Positions 1 to 8,700 are shown, counted from the first letter of the stretch. The stretch is 64,000 nucleotides of DNA from Candidatus Fermentithermobacillaceae bacterium (GCA_012837895.1 DUQH01000035.1:1-64000); one strand, 5' to 3'. Numbers and translations are program-made. Notes: a model not told the origin generated them from the sequence alone.

Positions 1-653
1 AGTATGTTATGTTCGCCTGCAGCAGCGATCTCTAATGCCCTCTTAGCTGCACGCTGCCCCCTTATTTGCTCAAATGCCCCCTGGCCAGACGTGGCGGCCT
101 TTACCTTGGATGCAGGTGCTTCGGCACTGGGGAGCCATGCCTCTTGCCCCACAAACCGGGCTACCTGCGCAAGGTTAGATGCAACCCTTATGTCAAAACC
201 CGTCAGGAAGGCGACCTCAGCCTGGTTATCTGCAGGAATTACCGCCCCTTCATGCCCTGATTCGTACAAGGCCAGAACCATGGCAAGTACGCCCGGCACA
301 GGCCTGACGCTGCCATCCAAAGCTAATTCGCCCAGGAAGCCGTACTTGTGGATGGCGTTTGCCTCAGGAAGCTGGCGGGAAGCAACCAATAGGGACACGG
401 CTATAGCCAAGTCAAGCTGCGTTCCGTCTTTGTGGAGACCGGCCGGGGCCAGATTCACCGTGATTCTACGCGATGGGACTTCAAAGCCAGAGTTTCTTAT
501 AGCTGACCGCACCCGGTGCTTAGCTTCTCTTACCGACGCTGCGGGCATTCCTACGATTTCAAGACCGGGTAATCCACCTGACACGTCAGTTTCGACGATA
601 ACCCTGAACCCGTCTACGCCAGACACTGTTGCGCTGAACACGGAAGAAAACAA
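1..653 (-). CDS. comM: ComM/YifB Mg-chelatase-like AAA+ ATPase, N-terminal part (cut by window edge)
   Basis: About 217 codons read leftward to the window edge. The translation carries the N-terminal YifB/ComM domain, with conserved stretches such as ATVSGVDGFRVIVETD, GLPGLEIVGMP, APAGLHKDGTQLDLAIA and, near the cut, FEQIRGQRAAKRALEIAAAG, which leads into the AAA+ domain. ComM proteins are hexameric helicase-like ATPases that aid branch migration of incoming DNA during transformation; the role in Bacillota is less studied. There is no ATG. I place the start at the TTG at 653-651, because GGAGGT lies 7 nt upstream. The gene has its own promoter (736-764) and a 7-13-7 palindrome in its leader. 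Walker A and the C-terminus lie outside the window. Confidence 0.9.
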   Translation of the reverse strand, partial: MFSSVFSATVSGVDGFRVIVETDVSGGLPGLEIVGMPAASVREAKHRVRSAIRNSGFEVPSRRITVNLAPAGLHKDGTQLDLAIAVSLLVASRQLPEANAIHKYGFLGELALDGSVRPVPGVLAMVLALYESGHEGAVIPADNQAEVAFLTGFDIRVASNLAQVARFVGQEAWLPSAEAPASKVKAATSGQGAFEQIRGQRAAKRALEIAAAGEHNI

Positions 654-698
654 CTACACTACCTCCGGTCGATCAATAGTTGCCTGGCGAAGTGTTTC

Positions 699-725
699 AT
701 GTCACAATACTGCGGATCGTGACAT
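699..725. repeat. Perfect 7-13-7 palindrome in the comM leader
   Basis: ATGTCAC at 699-705 and GTGACAT at 719-725 are exact inverted repeats with a 13-nt spacer. They sit between the predicted comM transcription start (about 729) and its Shine-Dalgarno. The element could be a repressor operator or a leader hairpin; there is no T-run, so it is not a terminator. Confidence 0.6.
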
Positions 726-735
726 TCTTTGTACC

Positions 736-764
736 ATTATATTATTTATTGTCAGTCATGGCAA
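736..764 (-). promoter_or_regulatory. Sigma-A-type promoter of comM
   Basis: On the minus strand TTGCCA (764-759) is followed after exactly 17 nt by a perfect TATAAT (741-736). It lies about 85 nt upstream of the comM TTG start, in the gap between trpS and comM. Confidence 0.75.
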
Positions 765-775
765 TACATTCTACA

Positions 776-1786
776 TTACAGGAGTTTCCGTTCCGTAGGA
801 TCTGCTAGCAACGAAAGCCCCATCCTTTGCTTTGCCCGCTTAAGCACTTGGGAGCTCACTTGGTTTGCCCTTTCAGCACCTTCCTTGAGAGTGCTTGAAA
901 GCATCCCTGACCCCGCATATTCAGCGTACTTTTCCTGTATAGGCGTAATCGTCTCGATAACTACATCGGCAAGTTCCTTCTTGAAGTCCGCGTATCCCTT
1001 GCCTGCAAAGCGCTGTTCGATCTCAGTGAAGCCCAGTCCGGTACATAGTGAGTAAATGGTTATAAGGTTAGCTATTGCAGGTTTATCTTCAGGGGAATAC
1101 ACAATTTCCCGCCCTGAATCTGTTACCGCCCTCCGCACCTTATTCGCGATCTCGTCTTTTGAGTCAGAAAGGCTTATGTAGCCCAACGGGTTCGGATCGG
1201 ACTTGGACATTTTCTTTAGGGGATCCTGGAGAGACTTGAGACGTGCCCCAAATTCAGGGATCACGGCTTCGGGTACCTTGAACGTCTCCCCGTACCTGCT
1301 GTTGAACCTTTCTGCGATGTTCCTGCACAGTTCAACATGTTGTTTCTGATCTTCGCCTACAGGAACCACGTCTGCGTCGTACAAGAGGATGTCTGCCGCC
1401 ATAAGCACAGGGTAGGTAAACAGCCCCGACGAAAATGACTCTTTGCCTTTGGACTTATCTTTGAACTGGGTCATTCTTGACAGTTCGCCAAAAGTGGACA
1501 CGCATTCAAGCATCCAAGATAGTTCAGCATGGCATGGCACGTCTGATTGAACGAACATGGTGACCTTTTCAGGATCAAGCCCGGAAGCAAGGTAGTAAAG
1601 GGCAGTATCGTCTATCTGCTTTGGCAATTCCTTCGGATCCTGATATACAGTTATCGCATGGAGATCTACAATGCAAAAATAGCAGTCATACTCATCCTGG
1701 AAGTCTGTAAACCTCCGTATTGCGCCTAAATAATTACCCAAATGCAACACGCCTGACGGCTGAACGCCTGAAAATGCTCTTTTCAA
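776..1786 (-). CDS. trpS: Tryptophanyl-tRNA synthetase
   Basis: Class I aminoacyl-tRNA synthetase that charges tRNA-Trp using ATP and tryptophan in the cytoplasm. At 336 residues it has the normal bacterial length. The HIGH-equivalent lies in SGVQPSGVLHLGNYLGA near the N-terminus and the KMSKS loop is LKKMSKSDPN near residue 195. The start is TTG at 1786-1784, with GGAGGG 8 nt upstream. I looked for a T-box leader (conserved GGTGG and a terminator) upstream and saw none, so expression may be constitutive here. It is separated from comM by that gene's own promoter. Confidence 0.97.
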   Translation of the reverse strand: MKRAFSGVQPSGVLHLGNYLGAIRRFTDFQDEYDCYFCIVDLHAITVYQDPKELPKQIDDTALYYLASGLDPEKVTMFVQSDVPCHAELSWMLECVSTFGELSRMTQFKDKSKGKESFSSGLFTYPVLMAADILLYDADVVPVGEDQKQHVELCRNIAERFNSRYGETFKVPEAVIPEFGARLKSLQDPLKKMSKSDPNPLGYISLSDSKDEIANKVRRAVTDSGREIVYSPEDKPAIANLITIYSLCTGLGFTEIEQRFAGKGYADFKKELADVVIETITPIQEKYAEYAGSGMLSSTLKEGAERANQVSSQVLKRAKQRMGLSLLADPTERKLL

Positions 1787-1923
1787 AAAGCCCGCCCTCC
1801 TATCGACAGCGCCGGCGGCTTCCTACGAGCTGCCAGCGTCTTTCCTTGTATTATTGCTCATCAAGCCCTGCGCGTTGTACACCCTTGTGCATATCATGTA
1901 GGACAAGAGCATACTACTACACT

Positions 1924-2097
1924 ATGCACATAATAGGAGTTGTTGTTTCGGTCGTCATAGGTATATACACCCTGTCCTGGTCATGGATATTGCTCAAGGA
2001 CAATAACCGTGCGGGCGCAGCCTGGTCATTCTTACTCGCCATAAGTTCCCTGACTGCATCCCTCTACTACTTCATCCGGCACGGCTTCTTTCCTTAA
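1924..2097 (+). CDS. Small two-helix membrane protein, unknown function
   Basis: A 57-residue reading frame from ATG 1924 gives two hydrophobic stretches (IIGVVVSVVIGIYTLSWSWILL and AAWSFLLAISSLTASLYYFI) joined by a short polar loop KDNNRAG. The product would be a small integral membrane protein. The same frame continues upstream without a stop, but that part overlaps trpS and looks unrelated. The Shine-Dalgarno is weak (AGGAC about 17 nt upstream) and I could not assign a promoter. It is divergent from trpS. I do not recognise a family. The amphipathic layout argues for a real gene, but this is not certain. Confidence 0.45.
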   Translation: MHIIGVVVSVVIGIYTLSWSWILLKDNNRAGAAWSFLLAISSLTASLYYFIRHGFFP

Positions 2098-2194
2098 CAA
2101 TGGTGATCAACAGGATATGCACCATGACAACCCAAGTATCCTTCAAAGGTGTCTCAACTTACATACATTGATTATAGATGAGTTCCACAGAGAG

Positions 2195-2219
2195 AAAAAG
2201 CCCAGGCATACCCCAGGCT
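2195..2219 (-). terminator. Rho-independent terminator after the LuxR-type gene
   Basis: On the minus strand AGCCTGGG and the matching CTGGGCT arm form an 8-bp stem (two wobble pairs) with a 5-nt loop, followed directly by TTTTT. It lies about 85 nt past the stop of the minus-strand regulator at 2302. The rest of 2098-2301 holds nothing I can assign. Confidence 0.7.
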
Positions 2220-2301
2220 AAAATGAAGCTGTCGCATCTCGGGGGGGGTGATCTGCGGCAACCATTACAGCTCATTTACATAATCGAGCCAAGACTGATT
2301 T

Positions 2302-2988
2302 TTATATAGGACCAAAAGACTCATTTTGGTGTGAGCAAAGCGTCTTGATTACAGCAATGGCTGCCTGGGTCCTGTCCCTCACTCCCAACTTCTTGTACAC
2401 ATTGTAAAGATGGTTCTTGACTGTTTTCTCGCTGATAAACAGTGATTGAGCTATGGCTTTGTTTGACATCCCCTTCGCTACAAGTTTGAGAGTTTCAAGC
2501 TCCCGTTCACTAAGCTTACTGATGTCAGTTGATCCCAAATCCATATTTGCAAAGATCCGCCTGAAATCGAGTACACTTGAGGAAGCAAGCTTGCAGGTTA
2601 TTGAGGACGCAACGTACAAGTCTTTTCTGGATGCAGCAGAGATAGCTGAAACTATCTGGTCGCAGCTTGCATGTTCATCAACAAATCCATACACACCGGC
2701 CCTGCAGTACTCAGCTATGGCGAACCATTCCAAGTCCTGTGCCATCAGCACAAAACTGCAATCTGCGTACCGCCGCTTCAGCAGAGTTATTCTCTCAAGC
2801 GTGAGTTGTTTGCCAGAGTTATCACTGCCAATCACGATTACATCGTACCCGGCAGCAGCAGAAGGCCTCCTGAAATCAGGAACCCTTGCGCCTTTGTACC
2901 ACAGGCGCACGTCTTCCCTCTCCTGGGAAATCGCCTGAAACTCTCTGTGCAATGACGGTTGTTCTACTGCAATCAGAACGTCAAGCAT
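2302..2988 (-). CDS. LuxR/NarL-type regulator with degenerate receiver domain
   Basis: A 228-residue protein with an N-terminal receiver-like fold (residues 1-120) and a C-terminal LuxR helix-turn-helix (about 160-222; LSERELETLKLVAKGMSNKA then SEKTVKNHLYNVYKKLGV). The HTH matches the NarL family well. The receiver lacks usual phosphorylation residues: the acidic pair after LIA is VEQ, the acceptor strand reads VIVIGSD, and the conserved Lys near residue 105 is replaced (GFVDE). It may therefore be phosphorylation-independent. I chose ATG 2988 because GGAGG lies 7 nt upstream; a longer frame starting further up lacks such a site. It follows the PilT-like gene by 52 nt. Confidence 0.85.
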   Translation of the reverse strand: MLDVLIAVEQPSLHREFQAISQEREDVRLWYKGARVPDFRRPSAAAGYDVIVIGSDNSGKQLTLERITLLKRRYADCSFVLMAQDLEWFAIAEYCRAGVYGFVDEHASCDQIVSAISAASRKDLYVASSITCKLASSSVLDFRRIFANMDLGSTDISKLSERELETLKLVAKGMSNKAIAQSLFISEKTVKNHLYNVYKKLGVRDRTQAAIAVIKTLCSHQNESFGPI

Positions 2989-3040
2989 AGAATGCCTCCA
3001 ATGAAAAGTCTCACTTGGTATCATCGGATAGAAACCCGGC

Positions 3041-4051
3041 CTATATAAGACCTTCACCGGATAAACGTTTCTTGTCCGCTTCCAAGGTCTGCATTCTATA
3101 CTTTCCGCCTGCAGCGATAAGGTCGGTGATTTGCAGGAATCTGCCTTCTCTGAGGAGGTTACGCACTGGATCCGTGCCTACGAGAATTTCCATAGCAGGT
3201 ACAGGGGACTCTACTCCCTGGATAAGTTCCTGGTACAAAGCCCCACTGAACACATGGGAAAGCCTGTGAATGAACTCCCGGCGTGAACCGGAACTCACAG
3301 TATTAGCCAGATTTTCAAGCCCGGAGGCGGTGTTCGAAGCGTTAAGCGCCAGGAAAACGCTTGCACCCATTTCCGCCGTACGCACCGCTTGCCAGGCCAG
3401 GTTTTCATCTAGCTGCAAGTCCAGGGCTATCACATCAGCCCCCAACCAGGCTGCTCTTTCAATCAGGTCACACCCATGCCCCAGATACCCTGTTTCGATC
3501 TGATTCACAAAAGCTTTACAAGGAGTTAACACGTATTCGCCTGCGTCGCAAATCCAGACGATGTGCTTGAACGTTGTTTCGTTTATGTATTGCAGTATAG
3601 AAGCTAGCGTGGTGGTTTTCCCTGAGCCGGGCTTTCCGCAAAGCAAGAATATGCCTGAGCTTTCGCCGGCGAATTCCAATACTTCCCGGGAAATATTCAA
3701 GACATCAGTTCCAGGCAAGCTATCCGGCAGGAAGTGCATAACAATAGCAGGCCCGCTCACGGTTGTGATCAGATCAACCCTGCATCTTGCTCCGCGAAAA
3801 AGACCAGATGCGAACCGGGCAAAACCTGTCGAATCGAAAATCTGCTTTTGGAGCAGTGGCACTTGGCTGGCAATGAATTCATCTATGTGGCTGCTTTCCA
3901 CCACAGAACCTTCAAACGGAACAGGCTCGTCCAAGCCGGTTCTGGACAGAGGTTTATTTCCCGGCAATATGTATACATAAGAAGCACCACATTGAAAACA
4001 GGCCTGGGCAACACACGCAAGGTAAGGCCTTCCTGGTCCGGCATGGGACAT
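3041..4051 (-). CDS. Divergent PilT/GspE-like secretion ATPase
   Basis: A 336-residue protein related to PilT/GspE ATPases of type IV pili and type II secretion. Walker A is GKPGSGKTTT near residue 140, and the C-terminal KYRMQTLEADKKRL resembles the PilT ending (YGMQTFDQ). Other motifs have drifted: the Walker B strand reads ADVIALDLQLDE, and the His-box region is FLALNAS rather than TLHT. The N-terminal region has a CxxC (CFQCGASYVY). Hydrolysis may be weak or regulatory. No pilin or PilC gene is visible nearby, so it looks like an orphan. It overlaps nothing, lies 15 nt after yqeG and precedes the LuxR-type gene, probably as one transcript. Confidence 0.75.
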   Translation of the reverse strand: MSHAGPGRPYLACVAQACFQCGASYVYILPGNKPLSRTGLDEPVPFEGSVVESSHIDEFIASQVPLLQKQIFDSTGFARFASGLFRGARCRVDLITTVSGPAIVMHFLPDSLPGTDVLNISREVLEFAGESSGIFLLCGKPGSGKTTTLASILQYINETTFKHIVWICDAGEYVLTPCKAFVNQIETGYLGHGCDLIERAAWLGADVIALDLQLDENLAWQAVRTAEMGASVFLALNASNTASGLENLANTVSSGSRREFIHRLSHVFSGALYQELIQGVESPVPAMEILVGTDPVRNLLREGRFLQITDLIAAGGKYRMQTLEADKKRLSGEGLI

Positions 4052-4066
4052 GATGCCCGCCTCCTC

Positions 4067-4594
4067 TCACATTGTACCCATACGCTTTTTTACCAGTCTC
4101 TCAAACAATCTCATGATCCTGGTACCCACAAACTCTCTGTGTCCAATGCGCTCTACAAGCACTGTATGGCAACCTACAAGATTTCCACCAAGTACATCGG
4201 TAAAAAGCTGGTCCCCGATAACGCAAGTTTGATGAGGCTTTGAATCGAGTATTTCAAGAGCCTTTCTGAAAAACCGGGTAACAGGTTTCCCGGCTCCCAC
4301 AACCAGCTTGGTATTAAGTTTGCGTGACAATTCCTGAATAGTGGGAGCGGGCCTGGCGTTGGTAAGTATCAAAGTCTTGTAGCCGCTCTTGTGGAGGGAA
4401 TCAAACCAATCAGCAAGCTCGCCGGCTACCCTGTAATCCCGCCACGGGACAAGAGTGTTGTCGAGGTCCGTGATGATTGATGTAATAGCTCTTTCCTTGA
4501 GCCATTCACCGGGTAAGTCATATACTGTTTCCACGTACAAAGACGGGGTCAGAAGCTGCCTGATAGACCTGCGCGCCCGCGTATTATCTGACAC
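4067..4594 (-). CDS. yqeG: YqeG family HAD-type phosphatase
   Basis: HAD superfamily subclass IIIA phosphatase. The family opening LLTPSLYVETVYDL is present; motif I is DLDNTLVPW with the nucleophile Asp, motif II is the Thr of LILTNAR, and the acidic motif is VIGDQLFTDVLGGN. YqeG is conserved in Bacillota; its substrate is not established. I chose GTG 4594 because GGGAGG lies 12 nt upstream; an ATG 17 codons earlier (4645) has no good ribosome site and adds residues not typical of the family. It sits 92 nt downstream of sigK and 15 nt before the PilT-like gene. Confidence 0.9.
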   Translation of the reverse strand: MSDNTRARRSIRQLLTPSLYVETVYDLPGEWLKERAITSIITDLDNTLVPWRDYRVAGELADWFDSLHKSGYKTLILTNARPAPTIQELSRKLNTKLVVGAGKPVTRFFRKALEILDSKPHQTCVIGDQLFTDVLGGNLVGCHTVLVERIGHREFVGTRIMRLFERLVKKRMGTM

Positions 4595-4686
4595 GATCCA
4601 GACACCCCTCCCTATATTATCAATTATCACCCGGTAGTTAATCATACCGTGTAATAGATGTCATAGGAAGGGGCTGGACCCGCAGA

Positions 4687-5388
4687 TCATATTGCGTAAG
4701 GTTTGCACACTTTAGCGAGTTTGGCTAGAGCTCTCTTTTCGATACGGCTCACATAGGAGCGGGATATTCCAAGCATGTTAGCTATTTCCCTCTGGGTTTT
4801 CTGAAACTCACCATCCAACCCATAGCGGAATTGCAGCACTTTCTTCTCTTTTTCATCCAACACATCAAACTGTGCAAGCATGTTTTCGGCTTGAACCTTA
4901 GCTGTAACCACATCTGCAATGTCAGGCTCTTGGTCTTTGATGATATCGATATATGACACTTCCCCGTCTTCTGAATCTGAAGTCAAAGGTTCAAACAAGT
5001 GAACTTCGCTTTTGCTATTCTTAGTTGCCCTGAGGTGCATAAGGATCTCGTTTTCTATGCACTTTGAAGCGTACGTTGCAAGCCTGGTCCCCCTGTCCTG
5101 GCAGAAGGTGTCGATGGCCTTGACAAGGCCTATGCTCCCTATAGATATGAGGTCTTCTACATCCTGGGGGTTGGGGTCAAATTTCTTTACAATATGGGCC
5201 ACCAGTCTCAAGTTATGTTCAACGAGCAGGTTCCTGCTAGCCATGTTCCCCTCGCGCACCCCGTCCAAGTGGAAGGACTCATCAGTTTCAGAAAGGGGCG
5301 GGGGAAAATGGTTGCCTGTAAGATATCCGAAACAGTTCAGGACCGCCTCTAAAAGGATCGCAGCAATGCCAAAAAGCAGCTGATGCAA
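4687..5388 (-). CDS. sigK: RNA polymerase sporulation sigma factor SigK (intact gene)
   Basis: Late mother-cell sigma factor, which in Bacillus subtilis drives coat and cortex maturation genes. Recognisable signatures: RNLLVEHNLRLVAHIVKKF and DLISIGSIGLVKAIDTF (region 2), ATYASKCIENEILMHLRA, and the region 4 helix-turn-helix TQREIANMLGISRSYVSRIEKRALAKL. The hydrophobic N-terminus (LLFGIAAILLEAVLNCFGYLTG) resembles the pro-sequence that SpoIVFB removes. I chose TTG 5388, with GGAGGG 9 nt upstream; a TTG seven codons earlier overlaps that ribosome site. The frame is continuous, with no skin-like insertion. It lies 93 nt after the TPR-CofE gene. Confidence 0.95.
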   Translation of the reverse strand: MHQLLFGIAAILLEAVLNCFGYLTGNHFPPPLSETDESFHLDGVREGNMASRNLLVEHNLRLVAHIVKKFDPNPQDVEDLISIGSIGLVKAIDTFCQDRGTRLATYASKCIENEILMHLRATKNSKSEVHLFEPLTSDSEDGEVSYIDIIKDQEPDIADVVTAKVQAENMLAQFDVLDEKEKKVLQFRYGLDGEFQKTQREIANMLGISRSYVSRIEKRALAKLAKVCKPYAI

Positions 5389-5481
5389 GCTTGTGCTCCC
5401 TCCGGTCAAACAGATTGGGCCTGCTATGGCACATCTATATCCTATGACGCGGGGCCCATCTGTGTGCGTGTCCCTGAAAAA

Positions 5482-7023
5482 TCAGACAGTGTCAGTTGAG
5501 GGTTTGCGCCTCACCAGCACTACCGGAGTTTGTTGTTCCTGGTTGCCTGCAGGATTGCTTGACATTACTTCTTCCAGCCAGGCAGGGTCTACCCCTGAAG
5601 AGTATCCCACAGCCCAAGCCACCCCGAGGTCGTTGGCATCTACTATAGCAGCTTCGCATCCCAACTCCCGTGCCATCTTGCTTGACAGCCCGGAAGGATC
5701 CTCAGGCCCCATAATCACGTAGTAATCATAGGGCGGCAAGCTGCCTAATACATCATCAATCTGGCCTGCATCTTGGCCCCCGACAATATAGAACCAGCCC
5801 TTCTTGCCGAGAAGCTTGCCCACCGCGCCTGCTCCCGCTGCAAGAAGCGTCTTTAACGTACCAATCTCTTCGAGCAGCACCTGCATTGACAAAGGATTGG
5901 CCATAGGTGCTGCCCCGCCGAAAGGGATGTCTTTCTGGTCTACGAAACGCGACAAGGTCTTCGCAAGCAAGCCAGGCTCTACTGCGCCTTCCATGAAAAT
6001 GCGCCCTTCCATAAGCCCTGCCACACATGAAGACAGGATTGCTATATCCCCAGGCAAAGGTTGGGTCACGTATTGTTTCATGGCCTGGACAGGATCATCG
6101 TTTTCCACAAACAGCCTGGTCTTAACCGGGATAAGCTCAACATCTGGGGGAGGCGTCTTCCCCCGGACAGGGATTGCTGGCAAATCTTCCTGCTTTCCAA
6201 ACCCAAGACTCTCCCATGCCTGCCTAAGCAGCAAGCTTCTGGGATACGCCCTTATGCCCAAGGAGAGGATGCCGCGGGCCTCATCCCGCCGGCCCCTGTC
6301 AATCATGCCCCTGACAAGTATGTCAAATTCATGATCGTGGAAGTTGGATGACTCTAACTTAATGAACTCAGCCAGGCAGTCTACAAGTTCATCTTCCATA
6401 CCCTTTTCCTCCAAGACGCGGCTTACCCGTTTGTAAGCAACTTTCAGCGGATTTTTCCGGTTCAACCGTTTGCAGATGTCAAGCGCTTTCTTGAATGACT
6501 CAAAAGCGCTGTCGCTATCCCTCAAGAAGAAGTATTGTACGTCTCCTATGAGAAGGTAAGGCCAGGGGTTCTCAGGCTCAATATCTGACAGGCTTTGGGC
6601 TACATTGAGCGCGCTTTGGTGCTGCTTATCTTTGATAAAGAGGTGAATCAGGAGACGCCCGCACCTGAGTGAAGGCCTTTTTTCCAGGGCACCGGTGAGC
6701 AGTTCCCTGGCTTCATCTTTGTTGCCGGACCGGATCAGCTGCTTGGCAGCCATGTAAACAACGTAGGGATGGTGGTCAGGCCTTGCATGTCTGGCAAACC
6801 CTCTTGATGCAATTGACTTAAAGCCCAATACGTCAAGAAACCACAGCAGATAAACAAGTGCTGAACCCAATGGTAAGAACCCCTTTCTGTCCGGACATCT
6901 ACTCACAAATGGTACCATATGAACTGTGCCGGGTCTACCTTGCTCTTTGGACCAACATTTGTTTAATGACCCGCCACAAAAGGAGGCGCATAGCGCTATC
7001 AGTGTGATGAACAGCTCTGTCAT
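5482..7023 (-). CDS. TPR protein fused to a CofE-like (F420 gamma-glutamyl ligase family) domain
   Basis: A 513-residue protein. An N-terminal hydrophobic stretch and a second one near residues 50-65 suggest membrane attachment. Residues about 85-285 form TPR-like helical repeats (for example NPWPYLLIGDVQYFFLRDSD). The C-terminal 210 residues match bacterial proteins annotated as coenzyme F420-0:L-glutamate ligase: IPVKTRLF, PGDIAILSSCVAGLMEGR, GKKGWFYIVGG, LPPYDYYVIMGPEDP and AAIVDANDLGVAWAVGYSSG. I see no other F420 gene in the window, so the true substrate is unknown. Its ATG directly follows the stop of the PBP gene (TGAATG), which suggests translational coupling, and sigK follows 93 nt later. 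The domain call is firm; the function is not. Confidence 0.75.
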   Translation of the reverse strand: MTELFITLIALCASFCGGSLNKCWSKEQGRPGTVHMVPFVSRCPDRKGFLPLGSALVYLLWFLDVLGFKSIASRGFARHARPDHHPYVVYMAAKQLIRSGNKDEARELLTGALEKRPSLRCGRLLIHLFIKDKQHQSALNVAQSLSDIEPENPWPYLLIGDVQYFFLRDSDSAFESFKKALDICKRLNRKNPLKVAYKRVSRVLEEKGMEDELVDCLAEFIKLESSNFHDHEFDILVRGMIDRGRRDEARGILSLGIRAYPRSLLLRQAWESLGFGKQEDLPAIPVRGKTPPPDVELIPVKTRLFVENDDPVQAMKQYVTQPLPGDIAILSSCVAGLMEGRIFMEGAVEPGLLAKTLSRFVDQKDIPFGGAAPMANPLSMQVLLEEIGTLKTLLAAGAGAVGKLLGKKGWFYIVGGQDAGQIDDVLGSLPPYDYYVIMGPEDPSGLSSKMARELGCEAAIVDANDLGVAWAVGYSSGVDPAWLEEVMSSNPAGNQEQQTPVVLVRRKPSTDTV

Positions 7024-8700
7024 TCAATGAAGCAACTGCTCAGCTATCTTTCTGAAGAGGGGAGCAGCTATGGTGGGTCCGTCACCGGCTCGTTCACAAA
7101 ACACGCATATCACATACTTGGGAGACAGGATAGGCGTCCAGCCTATGAACCACGCATGACTTGAGGGAGAGTCTCCATTCAACTCAGCAGTGCCTGTCTT
7201 GCCTGCACTGCCGAAACCAGGAACCCAGGCTGCTTTACCTGTGCCCTCCTGTGCCGAAAGGAGCAGCGCTTCCTGCAAGACTCTGGACACCCGCTCCGAG
7301 AACAGGGTCTTTTCGTTTGCCTCTGAACCTGGCACGAGTCCGGGATTTTTCCATTCCCCGCCACAGACAACGGCTCTGTAAAAGCACGCCGCCTGGATAG
7401 GTGTGATTGTAAGATATCCCTGGCCTATAGAGTAGTTTGCCACATCCCCTGGGAGCATTGAGCCTGGAGCAGGCAGGATTCCGGCAGATTGTCCGGCAAG
7501 GGGAAGCCGCAGCTTGTTACCGAAGCCACATTCCAGCGCCCAATCCACCAGCTCTTGCGGTGGCACCCTCAAACCGATTTCAATCAGGGCGCAGTTGCAG
7601 GACAGAGCCAGTGCCTGCCTGACCGTGACCCTCCCGTGGCCTTCAGGGGAAGCACCGCAGTTAATCACCGTAGATCCAACCTCAATCCTTCCGCGACACT
7701 CAAACACTTCATCAGGGTATACATAACCCTTCTCAAGAGCTAATGACAGCACGACGGTTTTCCACACCGACCCGGGGGTGAAATCGCTGGTACTCCTGTT
7801 TACGAAGGGTGAATCAGGAAGTTGAAAGTAGTCTTCAGGGTGATTTTGATCGTACTGGGGCCTGGATGCCATAGCAAGGATCTCCCCGCTTATTGCGTCC
7901 AAGACGATCACGCCACTCTTTTGGACGTCTTCCTGATCCAAGACACGCTCCACTAAGTATTGAACTCGCACATCCAAGGTAGTCAGGAGATCTTCGGGGT
8001 GATCACCTGTAGGGCCTATCCTCATACCTGAGCCTGGGATTTCCAGTCCATCTCCTGTAACCAGGGTTCCAACCCACGCAGGAGTTCCACCGGTGAGGCT
8101 GGTCTGGAACCAGCTTTCAAGCCCGCTTTCCCCAATGTTGTCTTTGGGATTTACATATGCGTTAGGCCTTATGTGTCCCACCACATGCCTTGCCAGTGAT
8201 CCCGGCCCGTACCTTACTGCTTCGGGGATTACCACAAGGCCGGGTATGGGGCAGGACATTATCGCTTCCACCTGCTCAGGAGACAACCCCCTGGATAGCT
8301 TAAACGGGGTAGTGTGGGTATCCAGCATTGTCTCAAGGCTGTGTTCATCCATGCCGGTAAGCACTGCGACCTCTTCCACAAAGCTTTGCCTGTCGTCTAT
8401 TTTGGAAGGGAAAACAGCCAGGGCTGAGTGCCAGCACGGGTAATGGAGCGGCACCCCGTTCTTGTCAAGTATCCTTCCCCGGGCTAAAGCTACAGGAACA
8501 CTTTCCCGCCTTTGCAGGGAGGCAGGCCTTATGTACTTGATTCCAGCAATGGAATCAATAAGCTGGTAGTGAATTAACAGACCCAGGAAGAACAAGAATA
8601 CGCAACCAAACCCAAACAGAACGTATCTTATCCTGGAACCGGTAACGTCGTCTGAAACCTGCCCGTTTACGCACGCCTGGAACTTCCGGATTTTGCTCAC
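7024..8700 (-). CDS. Class B penicillin-binding protein (peptidoglycan transpeptidase)
   Basis: A bitopic membrane enzyme that crosslinks peptidoglycan. One transmembrane helix near residues 25-45 is followed by a dimerisation domain with ARGRILDKNG and a transpeptidase domain carrying all three active-site motifs: SxxK in TPGSVWK, SxN in LSCN, and KTG in AGKTGTAEL. It belongs to the FtsI/PbpA/SpoVD group. Its coupling to the TPR-CofE gene and closeness to sigK hint at a sporulation or elongation role, but I see no PASTA domain. I chose GTG 8700, with GGGAGG 5 nt upstream, over an ATG nine codons earlier. Confidence 0.92.
   Translation of the reverse strand: MSKIRKFQACVNGQVSDDVTGSRIRYVLFGFGCVFLFFLGLLIHYQLIDSIAGIKYIRPASLQRRESVPVALARGRILDKNGVPLHYPCWHSALAVFPSKIDDRQSFVEEVAVLTGMDEHSLETMLDTHTTPFKLSRGLSPEQVEAIMSCPIPGLVVIPEAVRYGPGSLARHVVGHIRPNAYVNPKDNIGESGLESWFQTSLTGGTPAWVGTLVTGDGLEIPGSGMRIGPTGDHPEDLLTTLDVRVQYLVERVLDQEDVQKSGVIVLDAISGEILAMASRPQYDQNHPEDYFQLPDSPFVNRSTSDFTPGSVWKTVVLSLALEKGYVYPDEVFECRGRIEVGSTVINCGASPEGHGRVTVRQALALSCNCALIEIGLRVPPQELVDWALECGFGNKLRLPLAGQSAGILPAPGSMLPGDVANYSIGQGYLTITPIQAACFYRAVVCGGEWKNPGLVPGSEANEKTLFSERVSRVLQEALLLSAQEGTGKAAWVPGFGSAGKTGTAELNGDSPSSHAWFIGWTPILSPKYVICVFCERAGDGPTIAAPLFRKIAEQLLH

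Noticed and set aside
4-798. Long plus-strand reading frame at the left edge
   Set aside because: It mirrors the minus-strand comM/YifB coding region, whose translation matches the family block by block.
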